Shown: positions 1 to 12,857, counted from the first letter of the stretch. The stretch is 64,000 nt of DNA from Neocallimastix lanati (nom. inval.) (GCA_016946835.1 JACVTC010000012.1:1538501-1602500), one strand, 5' to 3'. Numbers and translations are program-made. Notes: generated from the sequence alone by a model not told the origin.

Positions 1-526
1 AATATTAAAGGTTAAGAAAAGAATCCTATTTATCTGTGGTTTTTTCTAGTAGTAATTGGGAAAAACCTTAATTAACCTATTATCCTTTTTAATTTAACGA
101 TCTAAAATATAAGGATAAAATAATAAAAAATACTTCTATCACAAAAAAATAAAACTCATCTATGTAGTTCCATTTCCTTAACTTTTCATAAAAATATAAA
201 ATAATACATTTAAAGATGGAAGAAAATAAGATTAATAAAATGTAGAATACATAATTAAAGTACAGAATAATGTTTTTATTAATAATTCAAATAAAAAACG
301 AAAACTAATAAATATAATAATAAAATGAATCCATAAATAACTTTTAATTTTTAAATGTATAAAAGCTATTTAACTAAATAAATTTTTAATATTAAAATAA
401 ATAAATGGTTAATATATAATTAAATAAATTATTAATTACATATAAGTGCATAAATATAATATTAATTAAATAAAAGTCCTATTAATTATAACTTGACAAA
501 GAGACTATAATTATTTAGCAAAAAAG

Positions 527-619
527 TTAGAAATTCTTACAGTATATATTATATATTTTTATTCATATATTAGAATTGTTTTGATAAAACTAAATAGTAT
601 GTACTGTAAGAATTTCTAA
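527..619. repeat. Hairpin with perfect 18-bp arms
   Basis: The left arm TTAGAAATTCTTACAGTA (527-544) is the exact reverse complement of 602-619, with a 57-nt AT-rich loop. It could be a tiny foldback or MITE-type element or a transcribed hairpin. I see no flanking target-site duplication, so its mobile nature is not established. Confidence 0.6.
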
Positions 620-2689
620 TAAATGAATTTGGTGATATAAGATACAAATATTCAAACTTTAATTAATATAAAATAGTTTTAATATTAACATAAATTAATG
701 TCATAAATTTAAATCTAATGATTTTGCAATATTCTTAATATGTGGCTTGAATTATATTTATTAATTATATTTATAATCTATAAATAATTTTATAACATAA
801 ATCAATGTTTTAATTATATTCTTATTATTTTATATTTATATAGTTTTTATTTTATATTTATATGGTTATCAACAATTTCCATATAAATAACAATTATTAA
901 TATTATTTTATATTTATATAGTTAATAATTATTTCCTTAAATAATAATTATTAATATTTATAATACTTAAACATAAAAGTTCATTAAATAGTTTATTTTA
1001 ACCACAAGAACAACTAATTAAATAGTTAATTATAACTAAATAACATAAAAATAAAACGTTTTCTCTGAATTAAGAGAAGTGTATGTGTGAAAGTTGTTAG
1101 ATTTTTTAAATGTGTAGAAAAGTATAATTATTTTCACTTGAATAAATATATGTAATCTTAATAATAAAATTAAATAAATAAATAAATAAATAAATAATAC
1201 TTTTATAAATTTAAATAAAATTAAATCCCCAACAATAAACTTCTTCAAACCAGAAGTTATAATATCATTGGTTTATATATTGGTATTTTAGTAAAGTTTC
1301 ATGAACATCAACTTTTAATTATTTATGTTTTATATGTTTTATATACAAAACATTTTAAGTATATATATAATATATAATATATAATATATGATATATATTA
1401 TATAAAATATAAAATATAAAATATAAAATATAAAATATAAAATATATTTTTAGTTTTTTTATTAATAATCTTAAACATTTTTTAACTTTTCTTTACAAAT
1501 CTTATGTTCAAATTGTATAAATTAATGAAATTTAAATTATTTGTTACGTAAAAAATCTAATAATTATAATTATAATTCTATAAAAATAAAAATAAAAAAT
1601 TTTAATAATTTAATAATTTTAATTATTATTTTATTTTATTTTATTTTTTATTTTAAATTCATCATTCTTATAATTATTAAAATTATAATTATAATTATCC
1701 TTTTATATATTTTATTTTATTTTATTTTATTCTATTTTATTTTATTCTATTTTATTTTATTCTATTCTATTTTATTTTATTCAATTTGTACTTATATTAT
1801 ATTCTAATATTTATTTTATTTTATTTTATTTTATTAAATCTATATATTCATATTCTACTATTTATTTTATTTTATTTTATTTTATTTTATTTATTAATTT
1901 TTTTTCTATTAATAAAGTTTTAATTTATTGTTTATTTTATGCGGCCATTTTTATATTAAATTTTAATTATTAAAAATTTAATTAAAATTTAATTAAAATT
2001 TAATTATTTATAATTCATTTTTATAGAAATGATTTTAACTTATTTAGTATATTTTTGTGCTCATGGTACAAAATCTGCTTAAAAAGGAAATTGAACATCA
2101 ATTTAATTTAATTTAATTTAATTTAATAAATCATCACTAAAAAAGTAAAATTAATTTAAAAATATTAAAAAAACCACTTAAAAAAAGTGATGAAATTAAC
2201 ACAAAATTCGATCAGCAATAAAAAAAAAAAATTTTAATTAAACATTAAAACAAAACTAAATAAATTTAAAGTTATTATTAAAAAAAAAAAAGTTTTTTCA
2301 TTTTTATATATATAAAAATGTTTTTTAACTCTCAATATGAATAGTTGGTTGAATTCTGAGGTTTAAGAAAAAAGAAAGTTCACTAAGAAAAATTTTAAGA
2401 TTTTTATCTTATTAATATTAAGTAATATTTAAAATCATTAACAATAAGAATATTTATATTTATTCATTATAAAAGTATGATTCTATTCTATTCTATTCTA
2501 TTCTATATTTATTGTATTAAATTTTGAGACTATATTTACAAGTTTATTTTATAATTAATTTCTTTTCTTTAGTTATTTAGGTAATAGTACAAAAAAAAAA
2601 TAATCAGTAAGTTTAACTAAAAATAGAAATTATATGAAAAAGTTTTGTATATAAAAATAAATATATAGAATTAATATGAAAATAAATAT

Positions 2690-3210
2690 ATTAATAAATA
2701 ATAAATAATAAATAATAAATAATAAATAATAAATAATAAATAATAAATAATAAATAATAAATAATAAATAATAAATAATAAATAATAAATAATAAATAAT
2801 TAATAATTGAATAATTAATAATTGAATAATAAATAATAAATAATAAATAATAAATAATAAATAATTAATAATTGAATAATAAATAATTGAATAATAAATA
2901 ATAAATAATAAATAATAAACAATAATAAATAAATAATAAATAATGAAATAATACTTTTTATTGTATTGTTTGTATTAATACCTAAATGAACCGTAAAAAT
3001 TATATAATGATTGATGCTTAATAATTAATCAATTAATAATAACTGTTTTTATTATTTATTATATATTATTTATTATTTATTATATATTATTATTTATTAT
3101 TTATTATTTATTATTTATTATTTATTATTTATTATTTATTATTTATTATTTATTATTTATTATTTATTATTTATTATTTATTATTTATTATTTATTATTT
3201 ATTATTTAAT
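2690..3210. repeat. Mirrored AATAAT / ATTATT microsatellite pair (cruciform-capable)
   Basis: From about 2690 to 2945 the sequence is a run of AATAAT-type units with AATTGAATAAT interruptions. From about 3055 to 3290 it is the complementary ATTATT type with TTATTTAATT interruptions. About 110 bp of ordinary sequence separates them. The two blocks can pair over some 150-200 bp, so this is a large imperfect inverted repeat built from microsatellite DNA. Confidence 0.7.
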
Positions 3211-4159
3211 TATTTAATTATTTAATTATTTACTTTTTACTATTTATTATTCAATTATTTAATTATTTAATTATTCAATTTTAATTTTATTTATTAGTAT
3301 TTTTAATTTCATTTTATTTATTAATGCTTTAATGGAATATATATTAATGTAATATATATAAAACTTAATGTATAATATAGGTATAATATATATGTATAAT
3401 ATATATTATATATTATACATATATCATATAATATTTATAATATATAATATTATATGTATATTATATTAATAATATTATTTTATTTTATTTATATTATTAA
3501 TTTTTTTTTTTTATTCTTTTAAATTCTTATAAAAACAATTCAAAATCTTAATTTATGTTTAAACGAATATTTTCAGGTTTTAGAAGAAGTCTCTCTTTTT
3601 TTTTTTTTAAATACATTTTCTTTTGTTTTTCATTTGTATATTAAAGAAAATAATTATATTTAATTTGGACTTTAAATATTTATTATATATATATATATAT
3701 ACTTTTTTTTCTCTTTTTTATTTAGAAATTTTTATATAAGTATAAAAAAAAATTATATAATGTTTAATTGTATAATTAAACTTAAAACAATATATTTAAA
3801 TTAGTAGATTTATTAAAACATATTGAAAATTGATACTACAAGTCTTTCAAATATTTTCAATTAAAAAAATAAATTATAGAAATTTAATTATAATAAATTT
3901 AATTTAAAAAAGTAAAATATATATATATATATTTATAAAAATCACTAAAATGAAAGTAGAGAAAAAAGGTAAATATTAATTTAAATTTCAATTACATTTA
4001 AATTTCAAAAGGAATTTTATAAGCATTTATTTTGAGCTTGAAACAAATAAATTCAATATGTAGTTTTTATTATTAAAATTTTAAAATTTATAAATAATTT
4101 TAATCATAATTCACATATATTTTATAATTATTAATGATAAATGAATTAATATACAAAAT

Positions 4160-4315
4160 ATAATTTTATAATTTCAATATAGTAATATTAATAATATAAT
4201 TTTATAATTTCAATATAATAATAATAATAATAATAATATAATTTTATAATTTCAATATGATAATAATAATAATAATATAATTTTATAATTTCAATATAAT
4301 AATAATAATAATAAA
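4160..4315 (+). repeat. Tandem repeat of about 55 bp inside a probable intron
   Basis: Units containing ATAATTTTATAATTTCAATA followed by a variable (ATA)n run recur three to four times. They lie immediately upstream of the acceptor AG at 4315-4316, so they are probably intronic DNA of the membrane-protein gene that follows. Confidence 0.6.
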
Positions 4316-4316
4316 G

Positions 4317-5401
4317 ATGCTCAATGTGCATTAATACATGATTATGATCAATGTGTTTCAAAACCAAATTGTGTATGGTGTGATAATGGAATTGATTGTT
4401 TAAATTCATATGGTAAAAAGAAGAATTCGGTGTGTCCAATACCTACAAATTGTGATCCAAAGAACGCAAATTGTTTTACAGGAAGGTTTGATTTTTGGAG
4501 TGGATGGAGTTTTGATTCCAATCCAGAATGTAATTTTTGTATGGGTTATTTTAAATGTGGTACTGATTGTCAAAAATCAATAAGTTCAAGTTGGTATAGT
4601 ATGTATTATTATTATTATTATTATTATTAATTTTTATATTTTTTGACATAAATTTATAAATATTTTATGAAACTAATTATTAATATATTTTATTTTGATA
4701 CATTTTTTTTTATTATTATAGTTGATTATAGTGGAAAAGCAACTTCAAATAATAGTAATAATAATAATAGTAATAATAAAACAAACAATAATAATAATAA
4801 AACAAATAATAGTAATAATAAAACAAATAATAATAACAATTCAGATAAAAGCCAAAACAAAAACAAAGGAAATACTAATAATAATACATCCAATGGAAAT
4901 AAAAATGTAAATACTAATAATAATACATCCAATGGAAATAAAAATGTAAATACTAATAATAATACATCCACTGGAAATAAAGGTGTAAATACTAATACCA
5001 ATATTAATAGTAATAATACCAATATTAATGGTAATAATACCAATATTAATGTTAATAATGTAAATAACACTTTAACAAATGCTGTTCCAATTAATGGTAA
5101 TAATACACAAGGAGAAGTGATTAGTTCTGCTGATCCTCAAGTAATTAATAATATAAATCAAGATTCCAAAAATTTAAATACTACTAACACTGTGAACAAT
5201 ACTACGGCAAGGAATGATTCGAAAAATATATTTAATAGTATTAGTAATACATTACCAATAGCTTTACCAATCCTTTTTGTGAGTTTATTAATTTTAATTA
5301 TTGTTTTTAGAAATAAAATCATAAAATTATTTAAAAAAATATTTAGGATCAAGGAAGATTATAGTTATAACTTTAACAGAACACCATATTCCAGTTATTA
5401 A
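4317..5401 (+). CDS. Putative type I membrane protein: Cys-rich PSI-like domain, Asn-rich stalk, one TM helix
   Basis: Two exons are clear: 4317-4598 and 4722-5401, joined over a 123-bp intron (GTATGT..ATTATAG) that keeps the frame (W-Y-I-D-Y-S-G-K). The first encodes a Cys-rich region with a C-V-W-C-D core and many further cysteines, resembling a PSI/plexin-type disulfide module. The second starts with a long Asn/Thr/Ser-rich stalk, including three copies of a 13-residue NTNNNTSNGNKNV-like repeat at about 4876-4990. It ends with a hydrophobic helix (IALPILFVSLLILIIVF), then a basic cytosolic tail rich in Lys and Tyr. The expected topology is an extracellular N terminus, Asn/Thr-rich wall-spanning stalk, membrane anchor and short tail. 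The 5' end is uncertain. An ATG at 3950 with donor GTAAAT at 3969 is phase-compatible with the acceptor at 4316 but gives no signal peptide, so a leader exon may be missed. A cell-surface role is inferred; the ligand is unknown. Confidence 0.7.
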
Positions 5402-6233
5402 TTAGACTATTAATTTTTAATTTATGAAGCAAATATAAAAATAGAGTAGTAATTTTTTTTAACAAAAAAGACCTTTAATACCAAACTTGGCTATTAGTTC
5501 TTGCCTAACTTATAAAATGATTAAGTGAATAGAATAATAGTTTTAACCAAAAATTTTATACCAATCTTTACTCTTTACTATTAATTATTATTTTTTTTTT
5601 CAAAAAATAATAATCCTTTTATAGTAAACAGTTTAAAAAAAAATTTATTATACTAATCCTGACTATCAATTATTTATTTGTAAAATAAAAATAAGGTCAA
5701 AATTGAAATTTTAACCTTATATCGATCTTGACTCAAAGTTGTTTATTTTTGAAATGAAAATGTTATTATTATTTTTTATTTTTATAAAAATAAAGAATAA
5801 TATTTTATTTTTCCATTTATTAACATAAATATAGCGTTTAAGTTATTATATTAATATATATTTTTTTTTTTTTTGCTTAGACATACACCACACGCACCCA
5901 CATATATATATTCAAAATTAAATAGCCTTTTTTTTTTTAAGTATATTTTTTTTTATCGAAATAATTTTTATAGTTTATGAAAGTTTAGTTTAGATTAAAA
6001 TATTTTAGAGAAAAATAATAAATCAATTTATAAATGTGGGATTATTATAAGGTTTACTATAATATTTTTATTGTATAATAATGAAAATATTAAATATTAA
6101 TCTTCTTTTATAGATATTTTTTTATTTTTATTAATAGATAAGTACTTGAATATATTAAGATATTATTATAAGAAGTTATAATTGTAGTTTTATATGTATA
6201 TATATAGATAGAAAATTAAAATTAATTATTATA

Positions 6234-6264
<31 letters not shown>

Positions 6265-6353
6265 TTCAGATGTATTTAAATTAATAAAATAATTATATAG
6301 GTAAGACATAAAAAAAAAATATTTAATAAAAGGTATATATGTAAATATTTTAA

Positions 6354-6413
<60 letters not shown>

Positions 6414-6479
6414 ATTTAAATATAAACTTTTAAAAATAGTAATAATAATAACAACAACAATAATAATTGTTAAAAGTCA

Positions 6480-6650
6480 GTTTATAATTATATCATTAAC
6501 AATTTTAATAAAATTGACATAAGTATTACTAACATTTAGTTGTTCAAAATTAAATGTTTTTATATTAATACATTGTGGCTTATGAATTATTTATATTACA
6601 ATAGGTTTCAATACATTTGAAGTTTATTTTTCATATAGTTCACATATTCT
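6480..6650 (+). repeat. Direct repeat, copy 1
   Basis: This segment matches about 8500-8670 over roughly 170 bp. The best conserved part contains ATATTAATACATTGTGGC and TTACAATAGGTTTC, followed by ATACATTTGAAG. The copies differ by substitutions and small indels, so the duplication is old. The second copy runs straight into a long AAT microsatellite. Confidence 0.6.
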
Positions 6651-6975
6651 TTATACCAAGTTATTCTATGATGAATAAATTGGTTTACTGGTAAATTTGG
6701 GTATATGAAATTATTCTATACTATAATATTATACACTTGATATTATTAAATTATTATTCATTTCTATTCTAAATTAACCTTTTGTTTTACATGAATAAAA
6801 TATTTTTACATTATATTAGTTATTTAATTCAATTTAAATATTCTAAAAATAATTTCTTAAAAATATTTATAATCCAATAATTTCCTCCTAAAACTAAATA
6901 TTTAATATTATTACACCATTAGTATTAGATGTATCTAAAAAAACATCACTTATAATATATGATTTATATACCATT

Positions 6976-7140
6976 TATATGATGGAAACCTTTTTCTTGA
7001 AAGGTGATATTATACTATCTCAATTTGAGTGGATACCTCTTATATATTGGGTTTTACATCACTTTCAATTATAATCTGCATTAAAGATAAGCTCTAACAT
7101 TTATATATTTTCGTTTTGTAGTTTTAGTGATAACTATTTA
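6976..7140 (+). repeat. Dispersed repeat, copy 1 (second copy near 13,835)
   Basis: The segment contains AACCTTTTTCTTGAA, ATAATCTGC and TGTAGTTTTAGTGATAACTA in the same order as at about 13,835-13,990. Similarity is clearly visible but imperfect. It is probably a remnant of an interspersed element; no coding capacity is seen. Confidence 0.6.
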
Positions 7141-8499
7141 AATAAATTGTTAATTATATATCGGTGGACTTGATAAATTTTAATCTTGGAGTATTAAAAT
7201 TGATTACATTTATAACTAATTATATTACTCTAGCCGTTTATTACAATTAAAACTAATTATATTATTCCGGGCTATTTAAACTTATTAAAATTTAATATTT
7301 CAGTTAATTTTTCTTCTTGCAGACTAATTTTCACAAGTTTTCTCTATTTAAGCCATTTTTATTCATTTCCAATAAAAGGTATGATTTTTTAATAATCAAC
7401 ACAAAGAATCAGTTAACTAACTTTCCTTTAATATTTGAAGTTCTTTATTTTGTCTATTTTCCCCTAAAATCCAAATTTCTAAAAGGATTTTATATATATG
7501 AATTTTCTCATCATTAAAATTTTAATGATAGAAGTTTAATAATGATTATAATTTTAAAAATACTTTGCAATCAATAAGTACAGTTTGTAGATGGAACAAT
7601 CATTATCTATTTGTATATAACTCATGGTTATTCTTATTATTTTATAATACCTTTCATCATGAAGGTATGTATTACGATTGTTTTAAATTAGTTTTTTTTT
7701 TTATAAACCCATTTCATGTTAGGTTTAATAATACTATTATTATTAGAAAGACTCATTTCACTCTATGAATTACCATTCTATTACATTTCCTTTGAATATT
7801 TAAATATATGGGATATTATATTTTAAATTATTTTGTATGGGATCTCTGGTATATAATCTCCTCCATTACTGTAGTTTATATATATATACGAGTTTAATAT
7901 GTATAAATATGCATTAAAATAGCTATACTTTAAATAGTATATTTTGTGGTTTATATATTAAATAATTATATTTTTTAAAAAAATAATTATTTAATATATG
8001 ATTATTTAAATCTTTGTAATGGATATTATTAAATTGTGTTTTGTATATTCATGGAATAATAGATTTCTTTATGTATAGATATATTATATTATTAATAGCT
8101 GAGAGTTTTATTTGTTAAAATATAAAATTATAATTTCAATTAAGAGTTTCAAGTATGAAGATCTATAATTTGCTCTAATATATTATTAAGCTTTTTTTTG
8201 TCCCCGATTTAATTAACATTTTTTATATTTTTGGAGGTTTTATTTTTCTTGAAATAACTTCCTTTTATCAACTATTTTTTATTTTGGGTGTTTCTTCAAT
8301 TTTGCAGTCTTGATCGTTTTGATAAGTTTTATTAGTTTTCCTTAAATTGACATAATGAACAGCCTTTAGTGAGCAGTTTTTATCATAACTTAAAAATCCA
8401 ATTTATTTTTCTTTGACAATAATATTATTTCCAGCAAACAATTTTTTTTTTTGCAAAGAATCTTTTTAAGAGTTAGATGAAACTCTTAATCTATTAAGA

Positions 8500-8857
<358 letters not shown>

Positions 8858-9026
8858 TATATATATATTATGATATCATTGTTAAATAATTATATATAAT
8901 TATTAAGCAAAAGTATTATTAATTTATTATTATATATATTATTATTACTAATAAATATTACACCAAAATTATATTTTGAATATTAAAAAAAATTTTTTAT
9001 TAATCTTTGTATTCAGTGAGTCTTTC

Positions 9027-9465
9027 AAGTTTTTATTTTGGTGGTTAGTACTCTGGACTAACAGACATAAAGTTTCTGAATTGACCCTACGACTACCTCC
9101 TCCTGAACTTTTATAGGACTGTTTTCATCCTCCCAGGATGTTTTCCCTTGTAAATGAGGTTGATGTTTGCTCGTTACAGTAAGTTTTCATGCTGCTAAAC
9201 TATATCATTGCTAATGTAGAGAGCACTTGATCTGTGAGAGGATTAGTGCAGTTGTTCTTAATGATGGTTCCAGTGATCACTGAAAAGGAATCCGCTGTAT
9301 AAAACTGCATAGAGAGAATGTCCAGCCTTGCTTAGTGCAAGGTCTGCGTTGACGCTGAAATGGTGTGATAAAGAATCCAATAAATTTCTATTAAGTTTAA
9401 AGGGAGAGACTGGAGACCCTATTGCCCTTCCTTCTCGTTAATCCCAATCAAAAAAAAAAAAAAAA
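9027..9465 (+). mobile_element. SINE-like retroposon with tRNA-like head and poly-A tail
   Basis: This segment of about 440 bp stands out by much higher G+C than its surroundings. Its 5' part contains GTGGTTAGTACTCTG (9041-9055), which from memory equals the D-arm/A-box region of eukaryotic tRNA-His genes. A degenerate B-box-like stretch (TTTCTGAATTGACC) follows some 20 nt later. The element has no open frame and ends in a 16-nt A run (9450-9465). A tRNA-like head, unrelated body and poly-A tail are the usual SINE layout. I could not identify a convincing target-site duplication, and the exact 5' end is approximate. Mobilisation would depend on a LINE such as the one at 58.3-63.2 kb, but their 3' ends show no obvious similarity. 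Confidence 0.6.
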
Positions 9466-10327
9466 TTATGTATTTTTTTAATATAAAGTATAAGAGGATT
9501 ATAATTAATCCTTTACAATCTTTATTAATAATAAAAAATCAATAAACAATATAATAATAAATAATAAACATTACATAATACATAATACATAATACATAGT
9601 ACATAATACATAATACATAATACATTACATAATACAGAATGATAAGTAATTAAAAAAAAAAAAAAAAAAAGATAAATAATAATAAAAAGTAAACAATGAT
9701 TCCATAAAAGATGCTTAACACATTTTATGGAATCATTGCTTAACTAATTTTATAAAAATTTTTTAAGTATCAGAAATATGAATAAGGAATAATCTTCTTT
9801 TTTTTTTTTTTTTTAATATAATTATCATAAGAATATAATATATCATTTTTATAATATATGTATATATATAAAAAATAATTGTTAAGAATAGATTAAATAA
9901 TATATTAGTAATAATATATATATTTTATATCAATTAAGCATATTTCGGTACTATATATAATACTTAGTTTCGAAAAAAGATTAGCAATTCATTCATTTTA
10001 AACATATAAATTTTATTTTAAATAATTTTATATATATAGCTATAAATATTCATTTATATAAAATGATTTGAATAATATTATCTTCATTAATATAATTCTT
10101 TTTTCTTATTTTACTTTTTTTTTAAATTTTTTTTTAATTTTTTTATTAAACATTTTCAATTAATATAATTAAAATTTTATACTATTTAATTAATTAACTT
10201 TAAATTCTATTGGTCGATCGTAATAGAATTAATAAATTTTTTCTTTTATTTTTTTTTAATTTTTATTATGTATAATTTACTTTTTTTTTCCTTACAAGTT
10301 TTTTTAAAAAAATTTTTTTTATTTTAA

Positions 10328-10360
<33 letters not shown>

Positions 10361-10383
10361 AATAATTTAGTAAATTAATCAAC
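9466..10383. other. AT-rich intergenic region upstream of the isochorismatase gene
   Basis: The region contains an ACATAAT(ACATAAT)n tandem run near 9565-9640, A and T homopolymers and otherwise AT-rich DNA. The only distinct element is a short inverted repeat at 10,203-10,230, annotated separately. Confidence 0.6.
10203..10230. promoter_or_regulatory. Inverted repeat upstream of the isochorismatase gene, possible operator
   Basis: AATTCTATT (10,203-10,211) and its exact complement AATAGAATT (10,222-10,230) flank GGTCGATCGT, which itself holds the palindrome CGATCG. The centre lies about 170 bp upstream of the start codon. G/C-containing palindromes are rare in this DNA, which makes a protein-binding site plausible but unproven. 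Confidence 0.3.
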
Positions 10384-12510
10384 ATGTTCTCAAATAATTC
10401 TTCTAGCCTTGTTAAGAACAGCATTCGTTGCTTATCTTCTTCCATCAATCCAGCTACTACTGCTGTCTTTGTTTGTGATATTCAAGATAAATTCAAGTAA
10501 TTAAATTATTATTATATATTATTATTATTTTTACAAAATGTATTTTACATTGAGTAAAACAAAAAAATAAAAGAAAAATAAATCATAATTTATGTATAAT
10601 AATTTTATTGTATATTATATTATTAAAATAATTTTAAATATGATTTAAATAGGAATTTTATTTATGGATTTGATAATATGGTTAATACTGCCAGTAAGAT
10701 GGTATTTATATAATAATTATTTAATAATTATTTTTATTATAATATTTATGTTTATTTTTATTTTTATATTATAGTAAAGAAAATAAATAATTAATTTTTT
10801 TTCATATTATTATTTATTTATCTATTTTTTAAATTATAATTTATTAAATAAAATGATAGTGTAAAATTGCCAACCAATTCGAAATCCCAATTGTTGTTAC
10901 TGAACAAGTAAATTTAAAATATATATTTAAATTTTAGATGGCTTAAAAATAAATTTAATTGATGACTAAAAATTAAAATTTATACTTTGTTCTATAATTT
11001 ATTTTGATTATAAACTATATATTTCATATTTCATATTGTTTATACATTTGTTTTATTTTATTTTATTTTATTTTTTGTTTATGGCTAAAAAAATAATAAA
11101 AAATAAAAAACAAAAAAATGATCCACAGAATCCAAAAGGTATTTATCAATATAATTTATTAGTAGCAAATATTTAATGTATAGTTTAATATGTATATGTT
11201 TAAAAAAAAAATAATAATCATTATAAATATATAATAATAAGGATATAATAAATAATAATAAGAAAAAAAAATAATAATATTAAGTATTAAATATTAATAA
11301 ATAATAATATTAATAATTATAAATAATAATAATATACTATATTATATTTAAATTATAATATAAATAAAATTTTTAAATAGCTTTCGGTAAGACTGTTAAA
11401 GAAATCGATATTTCTAAGGCTGCTCTTGTTCAAGAAAAGTCCAAGTTTTCTATGATGACTCCAGAAATTAAGGAATTAATTCATAACCGTTTCAAGACCA
11501 AGTCTGTTATTATTTGTGGTTTAGAAGTAATATATATATATATCATATAAAAAATAAAATATATCTATATTTATAATTATTCAAAAATAATATTAATGTT
11601 AACTGTTAATTTATTGATTTTTTTTTCATTAAATTCTTTTGAAAATTATTTTTTTATATTTTATATATCAAATTTTTATTTTAAAAATTTATATATATTT
11701 TATTATTTATTCATATTATATTTATATATCATTATTATTATTATTATTATTAATTTTATTGTATAAATCATATTATATTTATATATCATTATAATTATTA
11801 TTACTATTATTTAATTTTATTATATAAATCATATTATATCTATATATCATTATAATTATTATTACTATTTTTTATTTTAATTTTATTATATAAATTATAT
11901 TATCTCTATAAATTATTATTTTTACTATTATTATTATTTTTAAATTTCATTTTATTTTTAAGTCTCACGTTTGTATTCTCCAAACTACTCTTGATTTATT
12001 AAATGAAGGTATTGATGTTTACATCTTAGCTGATGGTGTATCTTCTATTAACAAGTCTGAAATTGATATTGCTAGAAAGGTATAATAATAATATTTTTTT
12101 TTTTTATTTATTTATTTTATTTTATTTTATTTATTTTAACGATATAATATTGTTACTATTATATATATATATATATTTTTTTTTATTTTTATTATTTTTA
12201 TTATTTTTATTTATTTTATTTTGCTATTATTGTTATTATTAATTCAATTAATATGGTACTTTATATATATATATATATATATATTTACATATTAAATTAT
12301 TCTATATATAAATATATATACATGAAATGAAATGGAAATTAGAGATGTATGATGTCTGGTGCTAATATTACCAGTTCCGAATCTATTTTATTCCAACTTC
12401 TTGGTGATGCTAAGAATCCAAACTTCAAGTTTGCTAACAAGTTGATTAAGGAAACTAAGGAAGCTACTAAAGAAGCTATGGACTGTTTTGTTAGAGATTT
12501 ATATAAATAA
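10384..12510 (+). CDS. Isochorismatase-family hydrolase (ISOC1/ISOC2-like), seven exons
   Basis: The exons are 10384-10496, 10653-10701, 10860-10907, 11129-11138, 11381-11526, 11963-12079 and 12343-12510. All introns are GT..AG and the spliced frame is 216 residues ending in TAA. The protein follows the cysteine-hydrolase fold of ISOC2-like proteins: [10 protein letters not shown] near residue 32, VVTEQ near 68, SKFSM near 95, [13 protein letters not shown] near 126, then ADGVSS and [16 protein letters not shown]. The three residues expected for catalysis, D32, K95 and C126, are all present. The length is normal for the family. The natural substrate of ISOC-type members is poorly defined; nicotinamidase-like amidohydrolysis is only a family analogy. 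Residues 1-23 precede the domain, are rich in Ser/Asn with Lys and Arg, and could be an organelle-targeting peptide. The start is the first ATG in a frame that begins with this extension. Long A runs follow the stop codon. Confidence 0.92.
11129..11138 (+). other. 10-nt micro-exon of the isochorismatase gene
   Basis: The exon AATCCAAAAG lies between CACAG and GTATTT. It supplies N-P-K plus the first base of Ala, restoring the frame between VVTEQ and FGKTV. The bordering introns are about 221 and 242 bp. Without it the exons on either side are out of phase. Confidence 0.8.
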
Positions 12511-12857
12511 ATTAATATATAAGTTTATGTTGACGAAAAAAAAAAAAAAAATGAAGAATGAGTTTAATCAATTAAATTAGAAAAAATAATTATATATAAT
12601 ATAAATTATGAAATATATATTAATTTAGATTCACTAATAAAAAAAGAAAGGGTGAAAAAAAAGAAAAAAGAAAAAAAAAAAAAAAAAAAAGTTAAAAAAT
12701 AGAGAAAAAACAAATTTAATCAAACTAATATATAAAAGTATGAAGAAAAAAAAAAAAAGCAATGAAGTTGAAACAACAAAGATTATGAGCATTATAACAT
12801 TGTAATATACGTAATTTTTAATTTTTAAATTAAATTGAATAAATAAAAATAAAGCAA

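Larger units (their letters stand above)
1..3949. other. AT-rich intergenic region, no gene seen
   Basis: This stretch is almost pure A/T. It contains simple repeats such as (AAAT)n near 1180-1198, (ATTTT)n with interspersed ATTCT near 1700-1890, a mirrored AAT/ATT block near 2690-3210, and runs of TATA dinucleotides. The open frames in it are short, strongly hydrophobic or Tyr/Ile-rich translations of microsatellites, without splice-consistent neighbours or domain signals. I support no gene here. Confidence 0.7.

Noticed and set aside
1541-1807. 88-residue Ile/Phe/Tyr frame
   Set aside because: Product of an ATTTT/ATTCT simple repeat.
7317-7768. Two frames of 66-67 residues
   Set aside because: Hydrophobic, Phe/Tyr-rich translation of AT-rich DNA with no domain or splice support; lies in a decayed repeat zone.
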